Shown: positions 12,858 through 24,922 of the stretch, piece by piece | Position numbering within the stretch: the stretch's first letter is position 1 | How the letters are laid out: each line of letters starts with the position of its first letter | Origin: Lepiota brunneoincarnata | Taxonomy: Eukaryota > Basidiomycota > Agaricomycetes > Agaricales > Agaricaceae | DNA length: 64,000 nucleotides | Direction: 5' to 3' | NCBI GenBank assembly: GCA_023014365.1 | Contig: JAEBUN010000017.1 | Coordinates: 930,001-994,000, forward strand | Program-made: the position numbers and the translations under genes | The notes under the pieces: generated by a model | The model's database searches: none | Told to the model about the DNA's origin: nothing | The model's input: the letters and a program-made list of their open reading frames with translations, nothing else

Positions 12858-13413
12858 GGTGGATAAAAGAGACGCGCTGTTACGCGCCCGTGACAGCACA
12901 TGATCAGTAACTAATTGTATTTATTCAAACAACCCAGTCGATGCTACAGACAAGCAATACACTGGCAAATGCGGGGGCGGACAACAAACGTAAGAGCAAG
13001 AGCAATGCGACCGCCGCTTGGACGAGCAGGAAAATTTACATTGCCAGACACACTGGAGTCGTTTATTCTGAAGGGTGGCACGGGATATGAATGAACGATT
13101 TGTATGTGATTAGATCGCATACGCACTGGAGCGGGCTCTCATCTTTCTGCGCTTGCGCCTCAGCCTACGGGATCTCTTTTTTTTCCACTTCTCTCTCATT
13201 CTGTAGTTGTCACTGTTAGCGGTGTTTTTATGTCAGGCAAGGCGATACCAGACATACGTGATAATATCTGATGAGTGGAACTAAAGAAGGCTTGTCCTCC
13301 ACAAACATGAACACAAGGCCACCAAATGGTCCTGTACAGTTCCCACACTTTATTTCCCATGCATTTATGCTAACAATTTAATTTTGTGGATGCGAAAATA
13401 ATCAGTTTGGCAA
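12858..13413. promoter_or_regulatory. Divergent promoter region, RSC7 / unknown nuclear gene
   Basis: A 556-bp ATG-to-ATG spacer between two genes transcribed outwards. It is likely to hold both promoters; no specific factor site could be assigned. Confidence 0.45.
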
Positions 13414-14599
13414 ATGGCCAGACCCCGCCTCGTGCCCACTGCCCTACGCGACGAACTCTCCGAATACTCCAGTCTCCTCCGTGCACTCAGAACAAGCCAA
13501 ATCCTAGATGTTACCACCCACCTTGCTCAACCGAACGACTCTGGCGAAGACGAAAGAGGTGGCTCAGAACGAGAGCAGGCCGGGGTCACTCCCACTGTAG
13601 GCACTACTAGTCATCGGCGGAGGCGCTCGAGTTCCCAACAGGACCCTCCGCATTGGAAGAAAAGAGATCAATGGACGCGCTGGCCTCTCCTTGCAAAGGA
13701 CGTCCCTCAGCCAGAATGGAGCCTGCAGGACGAAGTCGGGATAATGGTGAAGCAGGTCCTCGCTTCAGTGGGTGCCGATTTCGATTCTGAAGAGGTAGCC
13801 ATCAAATGTGAAGAGGGCGATGAGAGTGACGACGATACTGGAAGCGAAGACGAGGAAGCATATATGCAAGAGTTGGCAGAACTACTTACTCCTGTTATCG
13901 AGAACCACCTCGAATCTCTATTTGCCCTTATATCTGCGCATACAATCGCTCGCTCCGATGGTATGCAAAACCGCATTGAACCGTTCGACTGGCGGGACTT
14001 GGTGAACATTTTGGGCTCGCCAGCAGCCCTCCATCTCGTCGATGAAACGTATGTCAGTGTCAACACTTCTTTGCACTTGCAGCGACTCAACCATTTGCGT
14101 CCAGAATGCTGCAGAACCTGGTTACTAGAATGCGAGCCATACGCGACATAACACCGGCTTCGGCTTCGACTTTGGTCCCCCCACCAGAACCCGACTCAGG
14201 TTTTTACTGTTCTATCCATTCTTAGACAACCTCTGGCTCACGAACTATGGAATAGCGCTTCGTAGACATCGTCTGGCGAAGGCTAGCCGTTCACAGCTCA
14301 ACCGTGCTCTTTCTCACCATGCAACCTCGTTTCTTGAACAAACCCTTCCTCCCCCCGGGTACAAGTATCTAACCCTAAACGAGATCAACGCGACAAAGCG
14401 AAAGGCGAGGCAAAATGCAAAAGGCAAGGAAACGACGGAGAATGAGGAATCTGATAGTATGGAAGATCAAGGCTCAGAGGTGGAAGGGCAAGTCGAGACT
14501 CCAGGGGAGATTGAACCACAAGACTTGGGCAACCATGAAGACGACGATGATTCAGAATGGACTGCCGGGTCGGAGACCGAGTCCGACGATGAAAGATGA
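13414..14599 (+). CDS. Acidic nuclear-type protein of unknown function
   Basis: Exons 13414-14048, 14105-14199 and 14256-14599 join to 357 residues (introns 56 and 56 bp). The N-terminal third is polar with a basic RRRRSSS stretch. The middle contains WPLLAKDVPQPEWSLQDEV, a strongly acidic linker, then a helical block (ELAELLTPVIENHLESLF, AHTIARSDGM, FDWRDLVNILG). A basic KRKARQNAKGK segment precedes an acidic tail ending in ESDDER. The alternation of acidic and basic tracts suggests a nuclear, perhaps chromatin- or Pol I-associated factor, but I do not recognise the family. The start ATG at 13414 is the first in frame. Confidence 0.75.
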
Positions 14600-15069
14600 A
14601 AGGGTATCTCATTGCTGTGGTTCGTCGTTGGTCCCTGGTCCGCCGCATATGCTACATGGAATCCACAGTCTGATAATCATCCTACATCTGGGCGCTCTGA
14701 GACTAGGACATACCATCTCCCCACCACTACGGGTGCTGTACTCGTGCGTTAAGAAAGCGCGATAGCCAGAGCATTCGAGGGGTTGGAGGAGATTAGGAGC
14801 GTTTTGTGTGCTTTCTGTTGATCTTATGCTGGTTACAAAGAGTGCTGCACAGCGCTGGCGTGGACGAGAGCTTCCGTAGGGACAGCTGGTGTGTGAATCC
14901 GGAGGAGGTAGTCCTGTAGGCCAGGGATGTCAGCTTGCCAAGGATCGACTGGAAACGGCTATTTTTAGCATCATCCCTGTAGTCTCTTCCGTTCTGGGTC
15001 CAAGGCGCGTTGCAATCATACAGGGACACATCCTTCTTTTGAAGATTCGTACACTAATTTGTTTGGTAT

Positions 15070-16326
15070 TCATACAATTTCCACCTCGCGGACTTTCCTA
15101 TCCTCCTCGAACGTCCTCTTTACCTGAGAATAATTGTCAGTCAAATCCCCGCCGGCAATGGCAAGCAACATACCTCAGCGAAGAAACTGTCATCAGTGAG
15201 AACACGCATCGCGGTTCCAGCGAGCGCAATCGAGACTACTAGGCATTGCTTGTGTGCTTCAGTCGTGGCTGCTGCTTTGGCAAAGGCACGAGTGTGATTC
15301 CCGCCGTCAGGAACTGTTGGGATTGCTTTTCACATGCAATTGAGCACCCATCTCTTTATAGTAGAGTTATTCTGACATACAAAAACCGGGATGGAGAGAG
15401 GGCAAGGCTAACAGATCGTTAGGCTTCTGACCAATCGTAAGGAGGGTAGGCGAAGCTTACCATATGTAACATTTCCCTGCATCCAAAGGTTTGAGCACGC
15501 TAAAAGCCTGGAAGGGCCCATTGACACTCACGAAATCCGTGGAAGCGCTCTTGATACCCCACTCATAGTCTATGGATCCGTACTTGTTTAGGATAATGTT
15601 TGCGACCTCGTCACCTGAGCCAGGAAGGACACATCAGACAAGAGACCACTACGATCGGCGGTTGCGTTTAGTTTACCCAATGCTTTATTCTGTCGCAGAT
15701 CCCATGCTTGAGCAACCAAGTCTACCTTAGCTTCGCATCCGGTAGCTAACCCAGCTGCCCTGGAAACACAACGTAAGTTCCACTAACATCGCGAACGAAT
15801 AAAATCGTACTCGAAACACGGTGTGATGCGTTTTACGCTTTGATTCATCTCGGCACGCGTGGGTGCGCGAATGTAGCAGCTACACAAGTATGCATGAGCG
15901 AGAATAACGTGCAAATGAGAAGACCTACATAAACCTTGCCTTATCGGGAATGACTGTAGAAAGACGGGTCGGAATGGACACAGACGATTATACCATGGGG
16001 AAATGAACCTACTATTGGGTACCCAGTCAGTTCCCTCAAAGATTCCATGAACGCGGTGTGTTGGTTTGAGCTGCTGGCGAAGTGCTGAGATATTATTGTA
16101 GCCGAGGACCGCTGCATCCAATGCATTTCTACCCTCCCATGGCGAAAGACCTGCATGGGCACTGGCATCAATGCAGACTTGTCAGACAGTCTAGGTACGG
16201 GAACCGGAAGAATAATCGTACGTATGGCCTTTATAGTCAACTATAACCCTTTGGATAGCAAGGCAGCTGCTGAGACTAACAGAGCCTACTGGTCCTGGGG
16301 CCGGATGGCACCTGTACCTTGGTCAA

Positions 16327-16361
<35 letters not shown>

Positions 16362-17214
16362 AACAAGCACATCAAGCAAACATCCATCTCCTTGTATGCC
16401 CCCTTCTCGAGAAGGATGACTTTCCCATTTCCACCCTCCTCGGCTGTTCCTTGACGTTAATTCTGGCACATTGTAGAAGGGCGGCGGAGTGCTGACCTGG
16501 TGTCCCAAGCAACACAATCTTTCCGAGTATATCATGTTTTTCCAGTGCTGCTCGTAAGCCCAAAGACACAGCAACGCCTGTAATTAAATGAGAAACTAAG
16601 GCGATGGCCGTTAACTAGTAATCCTACCAGCCATTCCGATCAAGTTATGTCCACATGCATGTCCAATCCCTTTGAGGGCATCCATCTGATGATGTATAGT
16701 TGGATATTTGTCATTCTTTAGAGGACGCTACCTACCTCTGAGTTGACCCCGATGACTCGTCCATTTTGACCGTACTCAAAAGTTGCTGACCAGGCAGTTT
16801 CGAGGTGGAGATGTTCTTTTACGTCCCATCCATGTTTCTTCATGAAACTGGTATAAGCATCGTGGGCATAGCTTAATGGATAGGCGTTAATACTAGATCG
16901 CGAGATATACAGAAAATAAAACCGCACTGTTCTTCGAAACCAAGTTCCGGGTGTGCTGGAACGAAAGGTTACCCGGTCATCATTGATGGCTTGTAGCTAG
17001 TGGAAATGGTCAACTGCGTACCATGAATATCCAAGCTCAGTGCCCTCAACTCATCACTCAGCTCGTAGATTTTTTCTTCGATAGTCTCCAGTACCTCGGA
17101 CCTGTAGATGTTGTCCGGGCGTGGATCTTGAGGTGCGGGTCTCGCCTTGTCATCTGGACGCCAGACATCGTTGGTCCATGATTTCTGGGGCTCAAGATCG
17201 CAACCTTCGCACAT
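15070..17214 (-). CDS. M20 family peptidase/amidohydrolase, PM20D2-like
   Basis: Sixteen exons on the minus strand: 17214-17022, 16955-16928, 16871-16736, 16685-16628, 16577-16497, 16443-16371, 16311-16222, 16161-16013, 15953-15929, 15879-15811, 15759-15677, 15614-15532, 15476-15461, 15407-15381, 15325-15174 and 15123-15070, giving 438 residues. M20D hallmarks appear in order: HAHPELGFEE near 64, MDALKGIGHACGHN near 120, the catalytic Glu-Glu in GTPAEEGG near 167, MCHPAPGP near 190, HTAHAGLSPWEGRNA near 218 and DGGNHTRAF near 377. These give the His/Cys/Glu metal ligands and the active-site Glu. Family members hydrolyse dipeptides or N-acyl amino acids in the cytosol; the substrate here is unknown. 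No signal peptide. Exons of 16, 25, 27 and 28 bp are notable. It shares a 126-bp divergent promoter with the helicase gene. Confidence 0.92.
16331..16358. repeat. (GA)n microsatellite in an intron
   Basis: About fourteen GA units lie inside intron 6 of the M20 peptidase gene. On the coding strand this is a CT-rich tract upstream of the acceptor, so it may double as the polypyrimidine tract. Confidence 0.9.
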
Positions 17215-17340
17215 GGCGATGAGCTGCGATAACGCGAAAAGGAGTGGGAACACCGAGCAGAATTTCTGTGAAAAGGAGAGGTCCCATGACCAAGTACTAA
17301 CCGGACAAAGCAGATGGGTGTCACGTACTACAGTCCCACC
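17215..17340. promoter_or_regulatory. Compact bidirectional promoter, M20 peptidase / HCS1
   Basis: Only 126 bp separate the two start codons (an upstream in-frame ATG at 17314 would reduce this to 99 bp), so both promoters must lie here or overlap the genes. The HCS1 ATG at 17341 has a good context (CCACCATGA). Confidence 0.55.
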
Positions 17341-20300
17341 ATGACATCCCTGAACGCATTTATCGCACGACAGCGCTTTTTATTGGCAAAAGAGCGCGCG
17401 GCAGAGATAGAGCGTACTTCTTTACTACTCTCGAATTGTGGACAAAAGCTCCTCGAACAGAAAGGCTTGTCGCTCGGTGGACTTGGTGTGGTAAGCATCG
17501 GCATCGGTTTGGGCGGCAAGACGTATGTCTCCCTGTGCTTTTCGTGTTCCTCGTGTTGAAAGTCCTCGAAAGGTAGTCTCGTCGAGCTCGAAAGACCAAC
17601 CGCGTACCATACATCCCCAACCTTCCCCCCGCATACGTTCAGGTCCGCTTCTTGGTAGCGTGGGCACTTCTAAACACTCATTGTCACGTAGGACTGGGGA
17701 TCTCGCGCGGATAGAACCCCATGTCTCTGGAAATGCTCCAGTCAAGAAATCGAAGAAACTCACGGGAGCCGAAGAACAAGCTCACCAGAACGGCGAGGGA
17801 GTAGTATACAAAGTAAGGTTCTCGCTGTAGTCCGACCACTAACTCATTCGTGGGGCCTCTAGGTCTCTGATACACGTATAGTCATCGCGATTGACACCAC
17901 GGAAGGGGGCCCTGGCGACCTTATTATTCCAGAACGATGCCGTATGATCAAGCTTGCCAATAGTGTCACCTATGACAGGTATATACCAGGGTCCAATACA
18001 GAGTGTCATTGGCTTTCGTTGACTAGCACCATAGGATGGACAAAGCAATAGATCACCTAGAAAAGATAATTGAGGGTCGATCGGTAAATCTTATGAAAAT
18101 TGCCTCTTGACTGCTCACTGGCAAATGTTGTAGGATGACAAGTCGGCCCAGATGACACCTCTGTTTCAAGTTTTACTGGGAATACAGCCACCGTCAGAAC
18201 GAACCCCTGTCCAAGATCTGACCTTCTTCGATGATAGTCTCAATCCCAGTCAAAAAGAAGCCGTCAAATTCTGCCTGGAGTCACCAGAAGTAGCCTGCAT
18301 TCACGGCCCACCGGGTAGGCAGATTGCCTCGCGTGCATCAGGTTTGGCCTTGCTCATTTCAGCTGTTATACAGGAACGGGAAAAACCCATACGTTGATCG
18401 AAATCATACGTCAACTGACCACTGAAACGCCCAAGAACCCTAAGCCTAAGCGACTCCTCGTCTGTGGCGCGTCCAATCTTTCGGTAGACAACATCCTTGA
18501 GCGGCTGCTGGCATTACCAGCAGCAGAGAAAGGCGAGAAGCTGAAAGTGACGCGGATAGGCCACCCAGCGCGAGTGATGACTCATGAAGGCATCCTGGAT
18601 TCCACACTTGAAGTGCAGTCCACCCGGTCTGATCAAGTACGAAGTCTATCCTTTTACCCCGCCGCATTACGTATAACAGCGTTAAAGGCCACTCTAGCTA
18701 GGGATGTCAAGGACGAGCTTGAGCTTATTCTGAGCACCCTTTCTAGTAAAGGGAAAGGGAGCAAAGGCAAGGCACCTCGAGGTGCCGAACGCAAGAAACT
18801 ATGGGAAGAAGTCAAAGCATTACGAAAGGAGTAGGTGCTCAGGTTCGAACAAGGATATGCAGTAGCTTATTTCCTTAGATATCGCCGGCGGGAAGGTGGA
18901 GTAGTCAAGTCCGTGCTCAGCGAATCCCGGGTTCGTTGCTCTCGTTTTATTAAAGCAAATAAACTCATCATTAGACTAGGTCATTCTCGCGACTTGCCAT
19001 ACCTCTGGAGGTAGGCAGCTGCGGAATCAGGAATTTGATGTGGTCATCATAGACGAAGCGACGCAAGCATTGGAGGCGGTGCGCCTAGTCCGTTACAACA
19101 AGACATTTCTTTTCTCTTATGCCCTTCTAGGTTTGCTGGATTCCTGTTTTCAAAGCCAAGAAGCTCATACTTGCTGGCGATCCGATGCAGTTATCCCCTA
19201 CTATCATATCCGCTGATAGGAACAAAGAGAAAATCCAAAGTACAGCGAAGCAAACAAGGGGGGCGTCTGCTGACAAATTGACAAACAAGAAGTCATTGAG
19301 TCTCCAGCACCCATCCAAACCCACTAAGAGTGAGCAGGAACCGGCGCCCTCGTCCGGTGGCGACTCCCCGGGGGATAGTGATCCAGAAGTTAAAGGCCGC
19401 CCGGCGGGAGCAGGAAAGCCGTGCCTCAGGGTGCCTCGTACTCTCGAGACCACATTGTTCGATCGCCTCGAGCAGATGTACGGCTCCCGCATAAAACGCA
19501 TGCTTGAAATTCAATATCGGTGCGTCCATTTCTACAAAGAGATCCAGCCGCGAAAGCTGAGCGTCCATAATCACTCAGAATGCACGCACAAATATGTGAA
19601 TTCCCATCCGAAACGCTCTATTCCTCTAGGCTCCATTCCCACGAGTCCGTTGCCTCGCATCTTCTAGATGACTTGCCCAATGCAAATGCGGAATCTAACG
19701 ATGACGCAGGGGACCTGCTGAGAACCCCCGTGGTATTCTTCGATACTTCTGGTTGCGAATATTTTGAGAGAATAGACAGCGCCGACGGGGACGAAGGGAG
19801 CCGATGTAACGAAAATGAGGCGAGTATTGTGGGCAACTGGGTCGACAAATTAGTGCATTTTCTGCCTTGTTTCCACTATGTATACATGGCTGAAGCATGT
19901 TCGACAGATTGGTGTCGGAATATTGCCTGAGCAAATTGCCATCATCACACCGTAAGAGATGTTCTTCTGTGTGCGCTGTACACTGTTTCTGAAGGCACCT
20001 CGGCAGGTATCAGGCCCAGGTGACGCTCCTTACTTCGTTGTTGAGGTATAGGTATGGCCCTCGCCTGGAAATCGGCACTGTTGATGGAATGCAGGGACGA
20101 GAAAAGGAGGCTATCATTATCAGCCTGGTTCGGAGCAACGATACTGTAAGCTCTCACACTTGTGCATTATTGAATTATCTAATTATACCGACAGAGGGAA
20201 GTTGGTTTCCTCAAGGAGAAGCGAAGGCTGAATGGTGGGTGTTTGGGCCTTTGTTATCAGAAAGAAAGTAGCACTGAGAACCCACAAGTGGCCATGACGA

Positions 20301-20476
20301 GAGCAAGACGACACTTAGTATGCCTCATTTGCTCCCCTACATTGGGCTCAAGTTAACATTCGGGACAGTGCATTGTAGGCGACTCATCAACGGTTACTCA
20401 TGGTGGACCATATCTGAAGAAATGGCTGGGGTGGTTGGAGAACAATGCCGATGTGAAATATGCAGGTCTGGAGTAA
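17341..20476 (+). CDS. HCS1: SF1 DNA helicase of the Hcs1/IGHMBP2 (SMUBP2) type
   Basis: Sixteen exons: 17341-17522, 17577-17642, 17692-17812, 17863-17978, 18035-18083, 18134-18314, 18374-18830, 18879-18930, 18980-19078, 19131-19519, 19579-19852, 19896-19951, 20007-20145, 20195-20234, 20289-20317 and 20369-20476, total 785 residues. The Upf1-like SF1 motifs are all present: Walker A GPPGTGKT (about 235-242, split by an intron), [12 protein letters not shown] (about 430), [15 protein letters not shown] (about 570), [10 protein letters not shown] (about 708) and VAMTRARRH (about 741). The N-terminal LLAKERAAE helix and [11 protein letters not shown] match the 1B region of this family. Yeast Hcs1 is a 5'-3' helicase found with DNA polymerase alpha. 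Exon 7 may contain a small in-frame intron near 18645. A Ser/Pro/Lys-rich insert follows the AGDPMQL motif. Confidence 0.92.
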
Positions 20477-20623
20477 ATAACACAAAAGACATGGTGTGAA
20501 GGCCAAGGTGACTGCACATTCGCGAACTCAAGACAGTCTGAGCGTCCGAAACAAAGTGCAGCATGAAGTGTAGGCTGGGCTAAAGTAGACCAGATACAGG
20601 AAAGAAACTTGGGAACAAAAAGC

Positions 20624-23282
20624 CTAGTACTCATCGAAATCAACCACCGAAGCATATTCGGAGACGGACTGATCGTCCTCATACTCCTCAATGACTTCCC
20701 TCATGGCATACCGCATTATGGGGGTAATGGGTATGAGCTTGGGCCCGACAAGCTCCAGAAACTCTTCATACGGATCCCCAAGATCCGCACTGTGCACGTT
20801 TCTCCGCATTTCCATCTCCGGCACAGGCGTCATCACCTCTTCCTCAATCGGCGGCGGAGGCCCCAAATGATCAATGGCAGTTCCACTACCACTGGCCCCC
20901 ATCGACGCATTATAGTGCATAGGGGTCGGCGCGGGCAACGGTATTCCAATTCCGGTATTCGAAAATCCAGCCAGGGATCCTCTCGCCCGCTCCTCCTCTC
21001 CATTCTCCTTACTCACCGCTTCAGTCCACCGTAGGTCCAACACTCGGCCTTTCACCATCCCATCCACCGCTCGTACACCCAGCTCGCGGCACAGCATAAA
21101 ATACGGGAGGTAGGGCGTATCGGGCTTCGTTAGCCGGCTCATGACCTTGAGTAGCTGCATTGCAGTAAAGTCCGCGGAATAGTATCCCGCTACCATGGCC
21201 ATGGACCGTTCACCATTGGCGAGGACGTCCATGTACGGATCTGGGCCTTGTGGGTTGGGGGCGGGCGAATATACTCTGAAGCCAGCGGGGCCAAGATTGG
21301 GATGGAGGGATTCATGTACACTGGCGCTTGCATTGGTGGCACTGGTTGCACCCCCGCCGCCACCTCGTCCTTCAGATTGTGTTGCATCAGGTGGACCACC
21401 AGTCGCAGATTGGGAGGAGTGGATGATGTGGAGATTGAGGAGGGCGTGTGCTTGGAGGAAGTGGGAACTCGAACGAACGTCCACTCGGCCATTAGAGTTG
21501 ACTTGGGGGTGATGATGTCAATTACTCGGTGAGACGGGGACAGAGGGTCGGCCTACCAAAATCCGTGATGAAGTCTTGCCAGTGTGCAAGCTTTCCACCA
21601 AACGCTTCGTAGAGGCCTTCAAATTCCAGGCGGCCGCGAAGACGTTCAGGAACACGAGGTATAAGGTGATCGCGGAAGTAAGCCCGTGTCTCGGCTTTTG
21701 TGCAGTCTCCGATGGTAACTATCTGCGGGAGGTTTGGTCAGGGAGCTGCATCAGGACCCTAGGTGTGCGGGTGTGTTGCTTACTTTACAGTGTTGGATCA
21801 CGTTCAGTTGTCGAAGCCAGGTCTGGTAGAAAGGGTCACTCGTAGCATGGATAACATGACACAATCGGTCCTGTTTTGTGAGCACCAGTATGGAGTCAAG
21901 CAGGCACTTCATGGTGTCTGTTGACTGAATGAGCATGGGTCTGAAGATCAGGTCAGGTGTATACGATCAGCGGTAGGAAACGAAATGCGCACAATTTATG
22001 GGCCTCATCAAAGAAAATGACCTGGGTTTTTTTGAGCCATCCCCAATCTTCTGAAACAACTCAAGCAACGTACCGGCATCTTCTTCACAGGCCTTTCTTT
22101 TGGCTTTATTTCCTCGACAGGATTCCTTTCCTGTACCTTTTGGTTTCTTGACCGCAGCCCGAAACCCCACCTTGGCTTCGGTTTTGGTGGGTTCTGGGAG
22201 TGTTGTGGATCCACATGGGTTGTTTCCGATGAGGCAACGTCGGAGTTTTGTCGCCTCGCTTTGTGCTTATCGCCATCCTCGAAAGGGTCAAATTCCCAGT
22301 ATTTCAGCAGAGAACTCTGTGAAATGGTGAGACTCATTCACTGATCGGGGGAATCAGAAAGCCTCACTTGGAACAGCTCCATTAAGCGTGCAACATCACT
22401 CGTTCTGATTCGAGCCCGAGGATCGTTCGAATCTGCAACACGATTCTGAACACCTATGCGATCGTGCTGTCACATTAAGTGTTCGTCAGTTCGCAGGATC
22501 GTCGCGAACGGAAACTGGTGACGTACTTTGAAACCCCATGCTTCCTTCTCAAAGTCTTCATAGCCCTCCATCTTAGTCGCAATCTCCCCAAAATATTGCT
22601 CCATTTGCGTGCTCAAGCTTGTATACAAGCTCGACAAATCCGCAAACCCCGCAATTCTGAGATCGAAATGAAGCACATGATACTGCGGCTGGGAAAGAAC
22701 CTCTCGTAACAATGCAGTCTGAGAAACCAGAATGGGATTTAGCGTTTTACTCTTGATGGCTTAATCCCGTAAGGGGTGGAAAGGGGTATGACGATAAGGC
22801 TCACCTTCCCAACGGAACTCGCGCCGAATAATATTGTGAAGGAGGGTTCACCGCCGAGAGCCCTTTCGATGGTCTGCATCTCGGCCTTCCTTGGAAAGAA
22901 CCCAGGAAGACGGGAAAACGTGTGTTTGGGTCGAATCTGCGAACGTTCCCTCTGCTCCTCGATCTCTCTGTGGGCCTCTTCGAGGAGTCGTTTTGATTCA
23001 GTCAGCGAACGAACGGTCTCCGCGGGCTTGTAAGCGTGTGCACAAGCTGAGCCACGGACGAATTGACATTAAAAAAGTAAGATGCCTCACGTTGGTGAGC
23101 ACGTTAAAGACCTCGCCCATTCCGAAGAAGTTGCGTCTTTGTACGTCGGGACTCATGAGTGAACGGCGATGGCGAGGGATATTACTCCTAAACAACCATT
23201 GCATCGACGGGAGACGAGGGTTTTGTTGGTGGTGCACTGGACGCAGGCTTCGGACCCTGGAGTTGTGTATGTTTGAGCTCAT
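20624..23282 (-). CDS. AAA-like P-loop ATPase with mitochondrial-type N-terminus
   Basis: Nine exons on the minus strand, 23282-23091, 23026-22805, 22718-22527, 22466-22368, 22316-22074, 22021-21993, 21940-21784, 21722-21557 and 21501-20624, give 725 residues. The Arg/Ser-rich start resembles a mitochondrial presequence. A helical segment (KRLLEEAHREIEEQRERSQ) precedes FFPRKAEMQTIERAL and Walker A GASSVGKT (about 132-139, split by an intron). Walker B is VIFFDEAHKL (about 317-326). The sensor region includes HVIHATSDPFYQTWL. The long C-terminal exon is low-complexity with acidic ends. This layout fits the archaeal-type/STAND ATPase group common in fungi; the function is not known to me. It converges with HCS1, 147 bp apart. 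Confidence 0.85.
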
Positions 23283-24015
23283 GGGTGTAAGTGAAGCAGC
23301 TGTCGATGCTGCAGCGGTACGGATCCTGTTGTCAACGAGGCAAAGATGATGAGCGAGAGTGGGGTGAGGAGGAGAGAATAATAAAGGGCTAGGCGCTAAG
23401 TTGTTATAGATATGAACGAGCAGCCATGTGTGGCATACATGTATCGAGAACCCGTGCTGATAATAGACGTGCGTTTCGACATGCACTGTGCTGTGATCCT
23501 GCACGGCTCCCAAACACGTCGAACAGGCGACTGCCATGAGGCGCGTTTGGGGATCCTTCGGTGCATTGTTCTGTACTTGTATACCTTGGGCTGGTACTGA
23601 TCGCGACACCAGCGGTGTCGGGTAATATGCTGCTAGAATCACAAAGGCTCCTTCGCGTGAGGACTGTGTCGGATAAGGGCGACAATAGGACGACCTCGTC
23701 TGGTGATACAACGTGTTTGAGCCTGTGTCGGGTTATGATACAACACGTTCTACTTTGTATCGCAGATGAAGTCATAGCACCGTCCGTGAAACAAGGACAA
23801 ACAATATTCTAACGAATGTGAAGTCAGACTATTGAATTCTGACCTCTTGCTCTCCACTTTCTGCGTTAAACCAAATGCGCTTTGCAACCGTTCACACCAT
23901 GCAACCGAGAAATATCACAATAAATAAGCCGAAGCGTGACAAAGAGGGCAAGAACCTGACAGAGCATCGATTGGAACAGTGGGAACTATCATGGATCATC
24001 GGACTCACTAGCGAA
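23283..24015. other. Intergenic spacer
   Basis: Upstream region of the ATPase gene and downstream of OST4. Open frames here are short, overlapping and compositionally random; I see no gene. Confidence 0.4.
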
Positions 24016-24150
24016 TCATTGGGTCTTTTGCTTCGCAGATTGCTCTAGGTACCGCGCGTTGACAGCCAAGATGTGGTAGCCAACCACCGTGAACATGGCG
24101 AAAACTCCCAGCGAATTCGCCAACGTGTATAGGGTCTGATGTGAAATCAT
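24016..24150 (-). CDS. OST4: Oligosaccharyltransferase subunit Ost4
   Basis: A single-exon 44-codon frame on the minus strand. The protein begins MISHQTLYTLANSLG and continues with a hydrophobic segment (VFAMFTVVGYHILAV, about 16-30) and a short polar tail ending KQKTQ. Length, the MIS start and the single N-terminal membrane helix match Ost4, the mini-subunit of the ER oligosaccharyltransferase that stabilises the Stt3-Ost3/6 contact during N-glycosylation. A frame this short is easily overlooked. It is transcribed divergently from QCR8. Confidence 0.88.
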   Translation of the reverse strand: MISHQTLYTLANSLGVFAMFTVVGYHILAVNARYLEQSAKQKTQ

Positions 24151-24392
24151 GATACTATAAGAATATAAAGTTGTTAGTTTCATACAATGTAGAACCTAGC
24201 GGACTCACGGCACTGAGGACAGAGTGGTGGGTGATGCAGCTAACGTGTCTTCTGCAAGCCGTGATGGATGATGCCAAACTATTTGGTTTTATTTGGTTCT
24301 CACGCGGACGGGATCGGAGTCGTTTGTGCGTTGTCGCCAAAACCGAAAACAAGCCATTCCACCTCCATCTTATTTTCTACCCTTTATTTACC
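24151..24392. promoter_or_regulatory. Divergent promoter, OST4 / QCR8
   Basis: 242 bp between the start codons of two small housekeeping membrane-protein genes transcribed outwards; it presumably carries both promoters. No TATA box is obvious. Confidence 0.45.
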
Positions 24393-24922
24393 ATGAGGCC
24401 CACAATTACACGCGCAAGTGACATGCCCGGACGTGAGTTTTCTTCCGAATTGTCCTTCAGACGAGCAGGTTAACCGATTCTCAAAACAGCCAAGGTCTAT
24501 GTAAGGCTCTCGTTCCGCAAAAAGGACCGTTCAGTGGCTCATGTTCCATAGAACTTGTGGTGGGGCGACAAATCCAGCGTAAGGCAGAAGGGTATTGTCC
24601 AGTATAGTATGGCCCAATACGCTATTTGTTATCTTCATTTTCTAACTGCCGGTTTACAACCAGCCATCTCCCCTTGGCAGACCAAGGCTGCCCCCCACAT
24701 GTTCCGCGGATACCTCTTCAACGGTTACCGCAGAATTGCTGGAGAGCTCATCTTCTGGGTCATCCCCTTCAGTCTTGGTATGCAATTGTCACCCATCAAT
24801 CCAGCTCTTCACTTATTCGCAAAACAACCCAAGGTTACAGTATTTACTCCTGGGCCAAGAGCTACGACCACTGGCAGAACAGCAAAGCTGGCCACATCGC
24901 ATCCGGAGCTGCAGAACACTAG
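24393..24922 (+). CDS. QCR8: Cytochrome b-c1 complex subunit 8 (ubiquinol-cytochrome c reductase)
   Basis: Five exons, 24393-24432, 24490-24500, 24552-24606, 24664-24777 and 24834-24922, encode 102 residues. Recognisable blocks are MRPTITRASDMPGP at the start, YNLWWGDKSSVRQKGIVQY, SPWQTKAAPHMFRGYLFNGY, a membrane helix (ELIFWVIPFSLGY) and YSWAKSYDHWQNSKAGH. This is the ubiquinone-binding-protein-like subunit VIII of mitochondrial complex III. Exon 2 is only 11 bp (CC AAG GTC TAT) yet is needed to keep the frame and the conserved PKVYNLWW junction. Length and motifs agree with fungal Qcr8. Confidence 0.93.

Noticed and set aside
12858..12899. Upstream extension of RSC7
   Set aside because: It begins with GTG; the first ATG in frame is 12857, matching the start of the lysine-rich N-terminus.
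19011..19030. 20-bp intron in HCS1 at the GGRQLRNQ codons
   Set aside because: GT and AG are present but 20 bp is too short; reading through gives the family motif.
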